From: Hofstenia miamia
Lineage: Eukaryota; Xenacoelomorpha; Acoela
Reading direction: 5' to 3'
Length of the DNA: 64,000 nucleotides
NCBI GenBank assembly: GCA_004352715.1
Contig: SCFE01000067.1
Location: 1,144,348-1,208,347 of the forward strand
The position numbers and the translations under genes are program-made. How positions within the stretch are numbered: the stretch's first letter is position 1; each line of letters opens with the position of its first letter. Positions 1 through 9,938 of this stretch are shown in pieces. The notes beneath the pieces are model-generated. The model was not told the DNA's origin. It worked only from the letters and a program-made list of their open reading frames with translations, and did no database searches.

Positions 1-1830
1 TACATAGTAAGATTTTTGTATTGACGAGTCTCTCAATCTCATCATAAGTGCCCATTGTCTTGGATGCCATTGCTAAGCCAATGGTAGCAGGGTAGTTTAT
101 TTTTGCTTCTGGGATTGTCTCCCAAAATGATTGCATTAGTCCCCGTTTGCTTAATTTCATTCGTATGCATTCTTCTATATCAATTTTCAATGTAATGCAT
201 TTGACGTTGACCATGATCTGATTGAATGGCTTCAACAGTTCTTCTAGTTCTGTGCGTGTGAATGCCTCAGTAAACATTAGTTTCATTGTTGCAACTGTTT
301 GTTGTTCCCTTATTCTCTGGTAATTTCTTTCTGCTATCTCCTTCTTTTCTTTTGTTACTTTTATTTCTACCAGGAATCACTCATCATCAGTATCAATCCA
401 TTTGATTGTACTATCTTGGCTTGTATCTCCCCACTTTTCAATATTTATTCTATCAATTATTGTCTGTGTCTTCNNNNNNNNNNNNNNNNNNNNNNNNNNN
501 NNNNNNNNNNNNNNNNNNNNNNTTGCAACTGTTTGTTGTTCCCTTATTCTCTGGTAATTTCTTTCTGCTATCTCCTTCTTTTCTTTTGTTACTTTTATTT
601 CTACTTCGTTGGTATCAATCCATTTGATTGTGCTATCTTGGCTTGTATCTCCCCACTTTTCAATATTTATTCTATCAATTATTGTCTGTGTCTTCAGGGA
701 TAGTAACAGCTGCGATGAAGTTAGTAGTACTTCTTCCTTAGTGATTTCTTGTTGTGTTTTTGTCACCATTTCGCATATCTCCACTGGCGTTGTTATTCCA
801 CCTTTCTTTAGCATTTCAGCTCTTTTGATTATTTTTGTAAATGTGCATCACGGGCTGTTTCTGGCATGGCGTTTCATGTTCTCGTCTATTACTTGTTGCA
901 CGTTTTTCTGTTTCACTAGTTGTATTATGTCCTCAGTATTGACTAATCTGCGTTTGATTATCTTCTTCGTGGTTATCCATGGTTGGTTCTGCAGCTGTTT
1001 TAGTCGTGTCTCCGATGTTGCACCCCACATATACTTTCGCATGGGTTCTTCGAATATCTGTATCTCCCTTGGGCATATCCCTGTAATATTTGCTAGTTCC
1101 ACTATCGATATTCTTCCCGTTGGGTGATGCTTGGTTATCAGTCTACTTATCAGTTTTTCCATCATCTGCATCGGTTTCTCATTTTTGTTTGGGGATTCAA
1201 CTTTTTCGACATGTCCTTTCAGTATCCAGTTTTTTGTCAGCATGTTCAAACTTTTTAGCCTTTGTGAGTTTTATTCTTTGGTTCCTTGTTATGGGTAACC
1301 TGAAATCTTTCTCTTCTGTGAGCAGTATTGCTAACAGCCATGAGGATGTCCTGTATCTAATTTCTGGCGCATTCTTCTCCTCTAATATGAGTTTGTGAAA
1401 ATCCTTCTTTTTGTTCAGTTCATATGCTCAATTGATCTCTGCCAATACTATCTCTACCATTTTGTGGTATTTGCGCACTGGTGCCTCTATTCTGATTTTG
1501 GGCCACGATTTGTCTATTTTCTTTTGCAGCTTCATGTTTGTCCAAACGTCCTGAATTTCTTTCAGGTGCTCCTGGCGCTGAGTCATGCTGCACTTGATAA
1601 ATAATGTCATGGCTTTTTCTAATCCTTCATTTGGTTGTAGCATTTCCGCCATTTTTGTTTGTTCGAACAGATCTATTGCTATACTATTGTCTATCATGAT
1701 TCCATATATCTGCGCCCAATAATCGATTTGTAAGTTGAAGCGAATTAGTTCGGAGATTGTGAACTCTTTCTTCTCCCATGGGAAGAAGCCTTCTGTCTGT
1801 AGTACCATATCTTTTTTTTTATTATAGTTT
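1..1830 (-). pseudogene. Third ORF of Gypsy element 1, unknown function
   Basis: Downstream of integrase the minus strand reads as one long protein broken into ORFs at 1428-1808, 848-1249 and 377-814, and continues off the left edge. It is rich in charged, helix-forming residues. I see no signal peptide, transmembrane segment, cysteine clusters or furin-like site, so it does not look like a standard envelope. Blocks recur in the third ORF of the plus-strand element: DVWTN followed by a W-P-I block, KYMWGAT, and FWETIPEAKINYPATI near the left edge (FWDSIKDAKINYPVTI in the other copy). Shared order and spacing show that it belongs to the element and is not captured flank. A stop near 1430, a frameshift near 1250 and a gap at 474-522 interrupt it. 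I do not recognise the family. A structural or nucleic-acid-binding role is only a guess. Confidence 0.7.
289..695. repeat. Same sequence on both sides of a 49-N gap
   Basis: Positions 289-473 and 523-695 are nearly the same sequence, differing mainly by a roughly 12-base replacement near 370-385, with Ns at 474-522 between them. Both read as the same part of the third ORF. The simplest explanation is two overlapping contig ends, or two alleles, that were scaffolded without merging. A true tandem duplication inside the ORF is less likely. Confidence 0.85.
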
Positions 1831-1892
1831 CACTGTTGTCTCACTGCCGATTTCTTTGTGTTATGGCACATTGTTTCATGGATTCCTGAAAT

Positions 1893-2762
1893 CTATTTGC
1901 GTAATTGGTTTACGTATTCGTTGTTCAAAGCTTTGCTGTAGTCAGTGTATTGCATTGATAGTGGTGTAGCTGCCTCTCGGCCAAACATTGTTTTAAATGG
2001 GGTGATTCCCATTGTTGAATGTAAGGACGTGTTGTAGAAATATTCTATCATCTCGATCACCTCTCTCCATTTATTTCCGCCAATCCTCATTGTTGTTACT
2101 CTTATTAATTTTATAAGAGTTCTGTTTAGTCTTTCCACCGCACCATTCGCCTGTGGGTGGTATGCTGTAGTTCTTTCACTCACTATCTCTAGCATCTTAG
2201 CCATTTCCTGAAATAGGCCACTCTCAAATTGTGGTCCCTTATTTGATATGATCATTTTCATTGGCCCAAGTCGCAATATCCATTCCTTCATTACTATTTC
2301 CACTGTGGTTTCTGCAGTTGTGTTCATCATTGGGACCATCCTCACATATTTTGTAAAGTTATCCACCATCACTAATAGGAATTGATACCCTTCATTATCT
2401 TTTGATAGTTGTTCCAAGTCAATGTGAACTATTTCATTTGGTTGTGTGGCGATTATTTTTTCCAGCAGTGCTCTCTGTGTTGGGAATCGTTGACTATTAT
2501 GTAACAAACATGTTGTGCATTTGTTAATGATGTCTTCGATTACTTTTCTTACTGCTGTTGTTATGAATTGCCCATTAAACGTTTTCACCGTCTGCGTTAT
2601 TCCTAGGTGGCCTTTTTCATGTATCCGCCGTACAAGATCTCTTTTGAAATAGTCCGGTATTGCAATCTGATTGTTTTGCCCTTCAATGTACAGTAGTCCA
2701 TTTTGATTTGTTTTTTACTTGTATCGTTCGAAGTAGCTTGCTGTTAGTTTTGATAATGTCAA
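1893..2762 (-). pseudogene. Integrase of Gypsy element 1 (second catalytic Asp replaced by Asn)
   Basis: The N-terminal zinc-binding region is visible as HEKGH (H-x3-H, near 2610) followed by C-x2-C (CTTC). The core has the first aspartate in HIDLEQL. The second position reads SNKGPQF where SDxGPQF is expected, and the glutamate is in HPQANGAVERLN, 35 residues further on. The Asn codon lies at 2241-2243 (AAT on the minus strand, one G-to-A change from GAT). Integrase inserts element cDNA into the host chromosome and needs all three acidic residues, so this copy is probably inactive although its frame is open for 231 codons. The 1893 end falls just before the third ORF. The track start at 2588 is a GTG; homology extends upstream to about 2762. 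Confidence 0.9.
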
Positions 2763-3536
2763 TCAAGGTTCTTTCAGTTTCTTTATTATTTCATTGAGGA
2801 TTACGTCGTCCTGTTGTCTTTCTATTATCTCCTTTTCAGAGATTTCTTCCTTGATTATGATTGGTAGTACCGTTTGACCTTTCTTGTCTATGTTGATCTC
2901 TGGTAGCTCGTCATATTGGTTGTGTGGTAGGAACTGGAATTGCTGCTTTTCTCCATCTATTTTTTCCACGTCTCTTTGGTACTCTGGTAATGACGTCCAA
3001 AAGTCTGCGTTGCTGTGTAAGGTGCCCTTCCGATGCTCTATAGTGAATGTAAATTCATTAAGATATTCTATCCATCAGGATACGATGCCTGATTTATCTC
3101 CCGAGAATTTTTTTAGCCATGCAAGGCCACTGTTGTCAGTGCGTACTCGGAACTCTTTTCCAATCAAAAAGTGTCTGAACTTTCTGATACTCTCCACTAG
3201 GGCTAGCATTTCCACTTTGGTGGAGCCATAATTCTCCTCGCTTGCCCGTAATTTATGGCTAAAGAATTGTATCGGTACTTCCTTCCCATTTTTCATTTGT
3301 CCTAGCGTTGCTCCTATGGCGACCTTGCTTGCATCACAGTCTAATATGAATTGTTCATTATAATCCGGTGTATTGAGTGATGGCAGTTTTGCTAGTTCCT
3401 CCTTAATGTTATCCAGTTCCTCCTGTTCCTGCCATGTCCATATGAATGGTACTGATTTTCTCATGAGTTTTGTCATTTTCGCGGTTTTCCCTTTGATGTT
3501 GGGGATGAATGTGCCGTAATAATTGAAGAAACCCAT
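2763..3536 (-). pseudogene. RT thumb, RNase H and connection domain of Gypsy element 1
   Basis: A 153-residue ORF (3075-3536) opens with the RT thumb (GFFNYYGTFIPN) and then RNase H. The acidic residues are visible at D66 (LDCDAS), E109 (KVEMLALVE) and D134 (RTDNSG), so the nuclease site looks intact. RNase H degrades the RNA strand of the RNA/DNA hybrid during reverse transcription. A stop separates it from the connection segment at 2763-2969, which leads into integrase. The ORF ends at GDKSGIVS, where the family normally continues to the C-terminal part of RNase H. Confidence 0.85.
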
Positions 3537-4480
3537 TATTCTCTGGATGTCCTTCTTGTTATTTGGTTTCTCTATTTTTCATATCATCTCTCTTGCATTG
3601 TCTTTCATTGATATCCTCCCTTTTTCTATCGTTCTTCCTAGGAAGATGATTTTCTCCTTCAAGATTTCGCATTTGTTGCCATTTATTCAGAGTCTGGCTT
3701 TTCCTAGAATTGTCAATGTTCTGTCCAGTTTCTCTATATGCTCTTGTACCGTATTGCTTGTTACGATTATGTCATCTATGTATGCATTGATACCATCCTC
3801 CATTCTATGCGTCTTATTTTTCAGAACTTTTGTTATATATCTTTGGAATGTTGCTGGTACGTTGCATAGTCCGAATGCCATGTAGATCCACTCATACAGC
3901 CCGTATGGTGTTATGAATGCTGTTTTCTCAATATCGTCTTCCTCCATTCACACTTGCCAATAGGCCTTGCACAAGTCTAATGTTGTGAAATATCTGTGCT
4001 TGCTTGCTTCATACAACATGTCCTCTATCCTTGGCAGGGGTAGGAATCTTTCTTCATTACTTAGTTTAGCTTTCAAAAGTCTATACATAGCCGGTATTTT
4101 TCTCCCTGTTTCACAAACACTGTTGGTGCTGCATAGGGGCTCTCACTTGGTCGTATGATTTTATTGTCTATCAGTTCTTCAAGTATGTGGTTGTATTCAT
4201 CTTTCATTTGTTCAGGCACTCTTCTGCAGGGGAGTTTTATTGGTTTGTCTGTGGTTGTTACTATTTTGTGTTTCTCCCCTATTCCCTGCCCCACACTTAT
4301 CTCTCTGTAATTGAATATCCATTTATGTTTTTCTAGCATCTCTCTTAATTGTTGCATCTCGTTTTTGTTCAGGTGCTGGTGTTCTCGCTTTCAATGTCTG
4401 GGATTTTGTATTCGTCATTGGCTGCCTTTGTCCCAATGCCCTTGAATTAGCCCCTGGGAGTACTCGCGACTTGGATGGTG
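3537..4480 (-). pseudogene. Reverse transcriptase of Gypsy element 1, broken
   Basis: RT motifs occur in order on the minus strand: SPYAAPTVFVKQ and RLCIDF (4073-4357), the motif A block TTLDLCKAYWQV (about 3960-4010), FGLCNVPATFQ, and the catalytic YIDD box within 3687-3947. The enzyme copies element RNA into DNA. The frame is broken after CIDF by a frameshift and again by a TGA just after motif A, so no full-length RT can be read. About 60 codons upstream of 4357 link it to the protease region. Confidence 0.9.
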
Positions 4481-4545
4481 TTCATCCACTCACCCTTGAA
4501 TCGGCCATGTGGAGTACTTTGTGCTTCCACTTGTAAGTCCTTGAA

Positions 4546-5313
4546 TCAACCATACAAGTTGTCAGCTCCATCTTCGTCTTCCAATGCTTTCCAAATCAAT
4601 CTGATGTTCGATTTCACATATTTTCCAAATATCCTAATGTGTGACTTCTTTAGGTTTACATTCTGATTTGTTGGGTTGAGAATTGGAATTTTTCCTTTCC
4701 CACTTTTTACTGCACATATGCTTGACGGCATTGACACCCTTTTCATGTTTATTCCCTTATTTTCGTAGATCATTACATTGGCTGTGATTGCTTTCTCTGT
4801 TCTGATCTCATACATTTTCCATTGATGTGGCTGCAAATGTATGTCCTCTTGTAATTCAAATGTGATTGTTTTGTCTCTGCCCTGTTCTTCTTCTATCTTG
4901 ATCTCTTCCTCTTTGACTTTAATAGTTCTATCTGCGTAATTAATAACACACTTGTTTTTTATGAGGAAGTCATTTCCCAAAATTTTTTTGTATGGTAGCA
5001 TGTTGTTGTGCATATCCACTACTACCAATGATTGCTCAAATGTTGTGTTTGCCACTCTTAGCTGCACCACTTCCAGTATTTCCTTTGTATCAATATATTT
5101 GCCAGATGCATTTATGAGTCTTTTGTTGCACTTGGTGAGATCCTCACTTGTGAAACCTAGCTTTGTTGCGCAGTCGTCCGTAATTATCAAAGTTGCCACT
5201 CCCGTATCAATGGTTGCTTTTATCATTATTCCATTAACTGATATTGTCATCGTGTTTACTGTGTCCATGTTTGCCATAATCATTATTGCTGCGCGGTTTT
5301 TGGGAGTTGGCAC
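4546..5313 (-). CDS. Retropepsin-like protease and linker of Gypsy element 1
   Basis: A 255-residue open frame begins six bases after the Gag stop. The aspartic protease active site is seen as ATIDTGVA (D36-T37-G38), and the second hallmark as ILGNDFL (residues 111-117). Retropepsins act as dimers and cut the Gag and Pol polyproteins. Roughly 135 residues after the core form a poorly conserved linker towards RT. The close spacing to Gag suggests expression by readthrough, frameshift or reinitiation, but the copy is too decayed to say which. Confidence 0.85.
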   Translation of the reverse strand: MPTPKNRAAIMIMANMDTVNTMTISVNGIMIKATIDTGVATLIITDDCATKLGFTSEDLTKCNKRLINASGKYIDTKEILEVVQLRVANTTFEQSLVVVDMHNNMLPYKKILGNDFLIKNKCVINYADRTIKVKEEEIKIEEEQGRDKTITFELQEDIHLQPHQWKMYEIRTEKAITANVMIYENKGINMKRVSMPSSICAVKSGKGKIPILNPTNQNVNLKKSHIRIFGKYVKSNIRLIWKALEDEDGADNLYG

Positions 5314-5318
5314 TACAT

Positions 5319-7076
5319 CTAGGTTTCCAATTCTTCTTCCATTTGGGGTTCTTCATTTATTTCTCCCTCTGATTCTATTAAGTCTTTGTCATCAAAGTAC
5401 CCTTGTTCTTCTCCAATCATATTTATCTGTTTGTGGCACTCATCTCTTTTGTGTCCTTTCTTCCCACAATTATAACATTTCACATCTTTTTCGCGAACCT
5501 TCTTTGTTTTTCCATCTCTGGTTTTTATTCTTATTGTTTTTTCCTGTTTGTCTGTTTCATACGTCTTTGTTGTGTTCTTTGGCTTAATGTTGCTCCTCCA
5601 TGTTGGGGTTTCTCTGTGCCATGCTGCTTTCTCATTTATCCTTGCATTATTCTCAATCGTAGCTTGTATGTCCACTGCCTTTCTAATCATCTTCTCTAAT
5701 TTATCATCTACATTGCACTTGATTTCAAATTGTGCTCTTATGTTGTCGGGCATCCCTTTACAAATATGCGAGAAGAGGTCGTATTTTGAATATCCGTTTT
5801 CTCTCGAGCTTAATGTAACCAACCTCTCGACCTGTTGTATGTAATTGCGGATGTCGTCTGTCTTCTTCATCTTTGTTCCATTTAAAATTATCCTATATTG
5901 GTTTTTGAAACTTTCATTTCCATAGTATTCTATGAAATCACCAATTAGTAGTTTGTAATCTGTTTTCGTTTCTGGATCTAACAGCAGGTAATGCTGCGCT
6001 GCTGCTCCCGTCAAATATAGGGGGAATCTCACCACTGCTGAATGTTGGCTCACCTTTCTTTCTTCCATTGTTAGCTCAAACATTTGGAGCCATTCTCTGA
6101 AGGTTGGATTGTACCCATCTACTCTGCCATTAAATTTTGGTAGTGTGGCTTTACAAGGGATCATTTCATTTCCCACTTCTTGATTCAGTATTGAGTTGCT
6201 GTATTTGGGTTTCATATGTTTTGTTGTCCCTTCTTCTTTTTGCAGCTGCATGGTTATTGCCTTTGTGATCTCTTATATAAATTTCTTTTTCTCCACCTAG
6301 TTCTCATTGTCTGAAGAATCTCCTTCTGATGAGTGATCATTGAGTGATGAAGCTTGTAATTCACGTTCTTTTCTGCCTACCAACTGAAAGTTGTGGGAAT
6401 GTATTTTGTCTTCTCATTCTTCTTTGTTCAATTGCAGTAGTCTCAGTTTGTCTTTTAGATGAGCTATTTCTTCTTGCCTCAATTCTCTGTCTCCAGTTAG
6501 TTGTTTGTTTTCTGCTTCCAGCAATTCATGTTGTGAACGTGCTGGCTGTTCACTCTTATTTGTTTTGAGTCAGATGATTTTGCTCCTCAGTTGCGTTATC
6601 TCTGCAGCTTGTATATCTCTGTCTTGTATTAGCTGCTGATTTGTTATCTCTAATACATCATTCTTTTCTTGCAGGAGCTGATTCTGCTCTAGGAATCTAC
6701 TGTTCAATTCTGTCAGTTGCTCATGAGTGCCTTAATCTCATTCTGGAATACCTCACTTTGCTTGATTAGTCTGGTATCCATATCAATTTGAATATTTCCT
6801 AATTGTTTCTGCACTTGCTAGCTCAATGTCTTCTATCCTCTTTGTTAGTAAACCTATTTCTTCTCGCAAGAGTTTTTTGGTTTTTTTATTTTTTCTCAGA
6901 ATATCCATAATCTCTGGGGTTCCTGGTTCAGAAGAAGATTCCTGTCTTACTGACTCTGGGGTTTGGGTTGTTTCAGAATTCCTTGGGTATGATGATGATC
7001 ATGTCGTCATGGGGGCTTTAGTTCTAGGTATTGCTTTCTTTGCACTTCCTCTTTTGTTGCTTTTGCTGTTTGTCAT
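5319..7076 (-). pseudogene. Gag of Gypsy element 1, coiled-coil N-terminus and CCHC knuckle
   Basis: The best start is the ATG at 7076, just inside the PBS. Its frame matches the intact 310-codon ORF (5319-6251), but stops and two compensating frameshifts lie between about 6250 and 7000. The N-terminal part reads as a long Glu/Gln/Leu-rich coiled coil. The capsid-like core follows (LPKFNGRVDG, FREWLQMFELTM, LTGAAAQHYLLL). Near the end is a zinc knuckle CYNCGKKGHKRDEC (C-x2-C-x4-H-x4-C, residues 259-272 of the ORF), then an acidic tail. Gag forms the virus-like particle and packages element RNA. The capsid core matches the plus-strand element's Gag block for block. Confidence 0.88.
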
Positions 7077-7277
7077 TATTCCTTTATGTCATAGTGGCTT
7101 TCCAATTTGGTTACAATTCAGGAGTCCAGTTTGCACTTGTTGCAATTAAGAGTTTCTGCCTTTGCTGACTATGTGTTTTTTGTTTGCTGCTCTGTTGCTT
7201 CCTTTTTCTTTTCCTTACCTGAGGTTGTCTTTGAGTTTTGAAAGAGTGTCACTGTGTGTTTCCTCTCTGGTGACTTT

Positions 7278-7300
7278 GTTCTTATTTGTCACAGTTGCCA
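7278..7300 (-). promoter_or_regulatory. Primer binding site of Gypsy element 1
   Basis: Directly next to the LTR edge at 7301, the minus strand reads TGGCAACTGTGACAAATAAG. It starts with the TGG expected from a tRNA 3' CCA end, as minus-strand DNA priming requires. It sits between the 5' LTR and the Gag start. The tRNA species is not certain. Confidence 0.65.
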
Positions 7301-8120
7301 TGTAACATTCTCCACCTGGCCTATTTGTACAGTGTATTATTGTTAATAACTATCACTCAGTAAGTGGCGGGTGAGGATTTACCAATTGAGTCAATCGCCA
7401 GACGTTTCTCCTCTGCTTAACTAGTTAGGTTAATTGAGTACTAATCATCATTGTTTAGGTGACAAAGCCATGTGACGTTTCCTCATTGATTCATCTGTGG
7501 GCTACTGCCCAAAGCCGATCTCCACACAACAGTTCTCCTATTTCATGAACAATTGATCCAATCCACTGCACCATCTCAGCTCAAATGGGAACTAGTTATG
7601 TCTACCCTACATTAGCTCAGTGCATGTACTCATGTCAAGATGTAACTGACTTAAACTCAATTTTGTAAAGTGTTTGTTGGTTTGATTAAGTAAAGCAACC
7701 GGGCGTTGACACTAACTGCATTTAAATAATATTAAAGTAGCCATTACTGTAAAATTACTGGCTTTGTAAATTAATTAATAGATTGCAGTTTCCTATACCT
7801 ACATTTAATAACAGTACATGTAAAGTCATTTATTCGGTCGATTATAGTCAAGTCTCCTACTATTAAGAATAGATATATATTCCTAGGGTTCGACTATCCA
7901 GGTGTTTCAAGCATCTATTATTTCATACATGTATCAATCGATAGTCAGACTAAGCAAGAATCGAAAAACTCCTAACCATAACATAAGTGCGGTTTCATGA
8001 CTGGCACAAGGACCCTTCAAATCGCTCCCATGATGGAATCTAGCCACTACTCGACACAACTTGCTTAGCTGAACATTTTATTAAATATCAAACATAGGAC
8101 GCAAAGATAATACAAAAACA
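7301..8120 (-). repeat. 5' LTR of Gypsy element 1
   Basis: The inner edge is sharp: TGTAACATTC on the plus strand at 7301, the complement of an LTR ending in ...TTACA, adjacent to the PBS. A divergent copy at 8619-9447 aligns along nearly the whole length, and its first 59 bases recur inverted at 10939-10997. The outer edge near 8120 is approximate, taken from where the similarity with the second copy fades. Confidence 0.75.
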
Positions 8121-8134
8121 CAAATCAAAGCTAT

Positions 8135-8618
8135 ACAGCCACCAAGGAACACAAAGGATCTCCAGCACATCCTTGGATTCATAAATTGCTACCATATGTT
8201 TGTTCCTAACCTAGCTGAGAAGACACATAACATGTCAAGTCAAGTTTTTTCAAATCAAAGGAAGACTTTGAATGGAACTGGGAAGCCCAGGAAGAGCTAG
8301 ATCAACTGAAAAAATTCATGAAGAAAATACCCTTGCTAAATAGTCCAAGCTCCACTGACACATTCATACTAGACACAGATGCCAGTACAGTTGCCATCAA
8401 CACTTGTCTCAGTCAAATCCAGAATGGAGAAGAAAAGCTCATCCAATACTTCTTAAGGAAACTAAGAACATCTGAATTAAATTATGGATCCACAAATTTG
8501 GAGATGCTAGCTTCAGTTGAAGCATTGAAAATGTTGCTCCATTTTCTCATCAGTGAGAAGATATTTATCATCCATACAGATAACAGTATTCTCTGCTGGT
8601 TAAAAAATACTCAGATCA
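8135..8618 (+). pseudogene. RT thumb / RNase H fragment of a Gypsy element
   Basis: On the plus strand the sequence reads LGFINCYHMFVPN and then, after a frameshift, FEWNWEAQEELDQL, followed by an RNase H piece (8318-8623) with LDTDAS, NLEMLASVE and HTDNS. These match the corresponding blocks of element 1 and give the three acidic RNase H positions. It is a remnant in the opposite orientation to element 1, cut off at 8619 exactly where an LTR begins. Confidence 0.8.
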
Positions 8619-9447
8619 TGTAGCATCTGCTACCAAGTGTTAATGGAGATTGAATCATCCTTTTAAATTATTGTTCCTCATTATATGTGGGTATGGATGT
8701 ACTTATGTTAACTCTTTACTCTGATGCAAGATACATTTCATTAACCTTTACTTCACTAGAGTAACTCAATACTGTTTAGGTATACTGCCATTGCAGTTCT
8801 GCTCTGTGATCTGGCTATGGCCTCCAGCCAACTCTGATCTCTGAATCAATCTACATGTGTCTCCATCGTTGATCAAGTAGTTCCAAGTCTCTGCTCTATG
8901 ATGTTCTTATGTGTTCCCTATACTAACTCAGTACAGCTCTCAATGCTGTTTGTAACTGACTTAAACTCAATTTGTAATATGTATTTATGATACTTCGCAA
9001 CCTTGGAATGTCACTAGCTGCTTAATAAGTATTAATTTAGCCATTACTGAAAACTATTGGCTTTAGTTAATTTAATTATAATAAATTTCATAATAACTTG
9101 CAGCTTCCTACCTTACATTTAAATAACAATACATGCTCAGTCTATTTATCAGTGTATTATAGGTCACCTAAGTCTATAATATAAAATATGTATAACCTAT
9201 GGTAGGCTATCCAGCCCTTTTACCAATATCAATTACTAGATACATGTAAATGAGAGAATTGATAGTCAGCTAAATGGAGAAAAACTCTTAATCATATATC
9301 TAACTTAAATGCAGGTTCATGGTTTGGATCAAGGACTCTCAAGTTGCTCCTGATATGTGCCCAAACCACTACTACTGCAGTTACCATTTAGCTTGACATC
9401 ATTTATAAATAAGCAAACCAAAATAAAATCTAAAGATAAGATTTTCA
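8619..9447 (-). repeat. Divergent second copy of the element-1 LTR
   Basis: It starts TGTAGCATC and aligns with 7301-8120 through shared stretches such as AACTGACTTAAACTCAATTT, TTAGCCATTACTG and GATAGTCAG. The two copies have many substitutions and indels, so this insertion is older or from a sister subfamily. It abuts the RNase H fragment and is probably a solo LTR inserted there. I could not find a clean target duplication. Confidence 0.7.
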
Positions 9448-9599
9448 AAGAATTTACGTCAACAATTTCCAAATTGATTTCTAGTGTATTTATAGTTAAC
9501 TTCAAAAAGTACCTGTTGTTCAAAATTAAAATTTAGATCGTCTGCCAAAAATGGCTAAAAATAATGGAAGCAAATTCGCCCCTTGGTTTGGTCAAATTG

Positions 9600-9938
9600 T
9601 TTGATGACAAGTACTAATTTGCTATTTTCCCAGATAACAATTTAAGGTCTAAACAACGTTGTTTTAGGTTGTTATGAGGTTGTTTTATGTGTCAAAAACA
9701 ATGTTGTTTTAACGTTTAAATGGTACCATTTCATTGGTTGAAACAACGTTGCTTCAACAACGTCACATTTGGTTGCTTTTTGGATGTTTTTTATTCATGA
9801 AACAGCAATATTTTGAGGTCGTAACAACGTTGTTTTATGTTGTCACATACTTGTTTTAGCATTACTTTTGTATGTAAAATAAAATTTTATATTGCTAAGC
9901 AGTTCAAACATTGCTGTTTAAACAAACACAAGCCCAAC
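9600..9938. repeat. Repeat-element end with palindromic AACAACGTTGTT subrepeats
   Basis: From about 9615 the sequence holds repeated AACAACGTTGTT-like and GGTTGTT-like units. A non-repetitive interior follows (TTATATTGCTAAGCAGTTC through AACACAAGCCCAAC) and runs into the gap at 9939. The same interior occurs inverted at about 39257-39320, where the flanking subrepeats are of a different, TGGCC-rich type. This suggests the end of a DNA transposon family with subterminal repeats; the superfamily is unknown. Confidence 0.6.

Larger units (their letters stand above)
1..8120 (-). mobile_element. Ty3/Gypsy LTR retrotransposon, element 1 (3' end outside window)
   Basis: On the minus strand the order is 5' LTR (right), PBS, Gag with a CCHC knuckle, protease, RT, RNase H, integrase, then a third ORF running off the left edge. 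RT-RNase H-integrase order is the Ty3/Gypsy (Metaviridae-like) arrangement. The copy is degenerate: Gag and RT carry stops and frameshifts, and the second integrase aspartate is lost. Protease, RNase H and most of the integrase still read over long ORFs, so decay is moderate. No 3' LTR is visible because the window ends inside the third ORF. It is related to, but clearly different from, the plus-strand element at 15.6-25.1 kb. Confidence 0.9.

Noticed and set aside
299-1127. Plus-strand ORFs with hydrophobic, Phe/Leu/Ser-rich translations across 1-7 kb
   Set aside because: They are antisense shadows of the minus-strand Gypsy element, which has clear domain motifs.
7301-8120. Exact outer LTR boundary at 8075 (GAACA)
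   Set aside because: Similarity with the second LTR copy continues beyond it, so the end was moved to about 8120 and left approximate.
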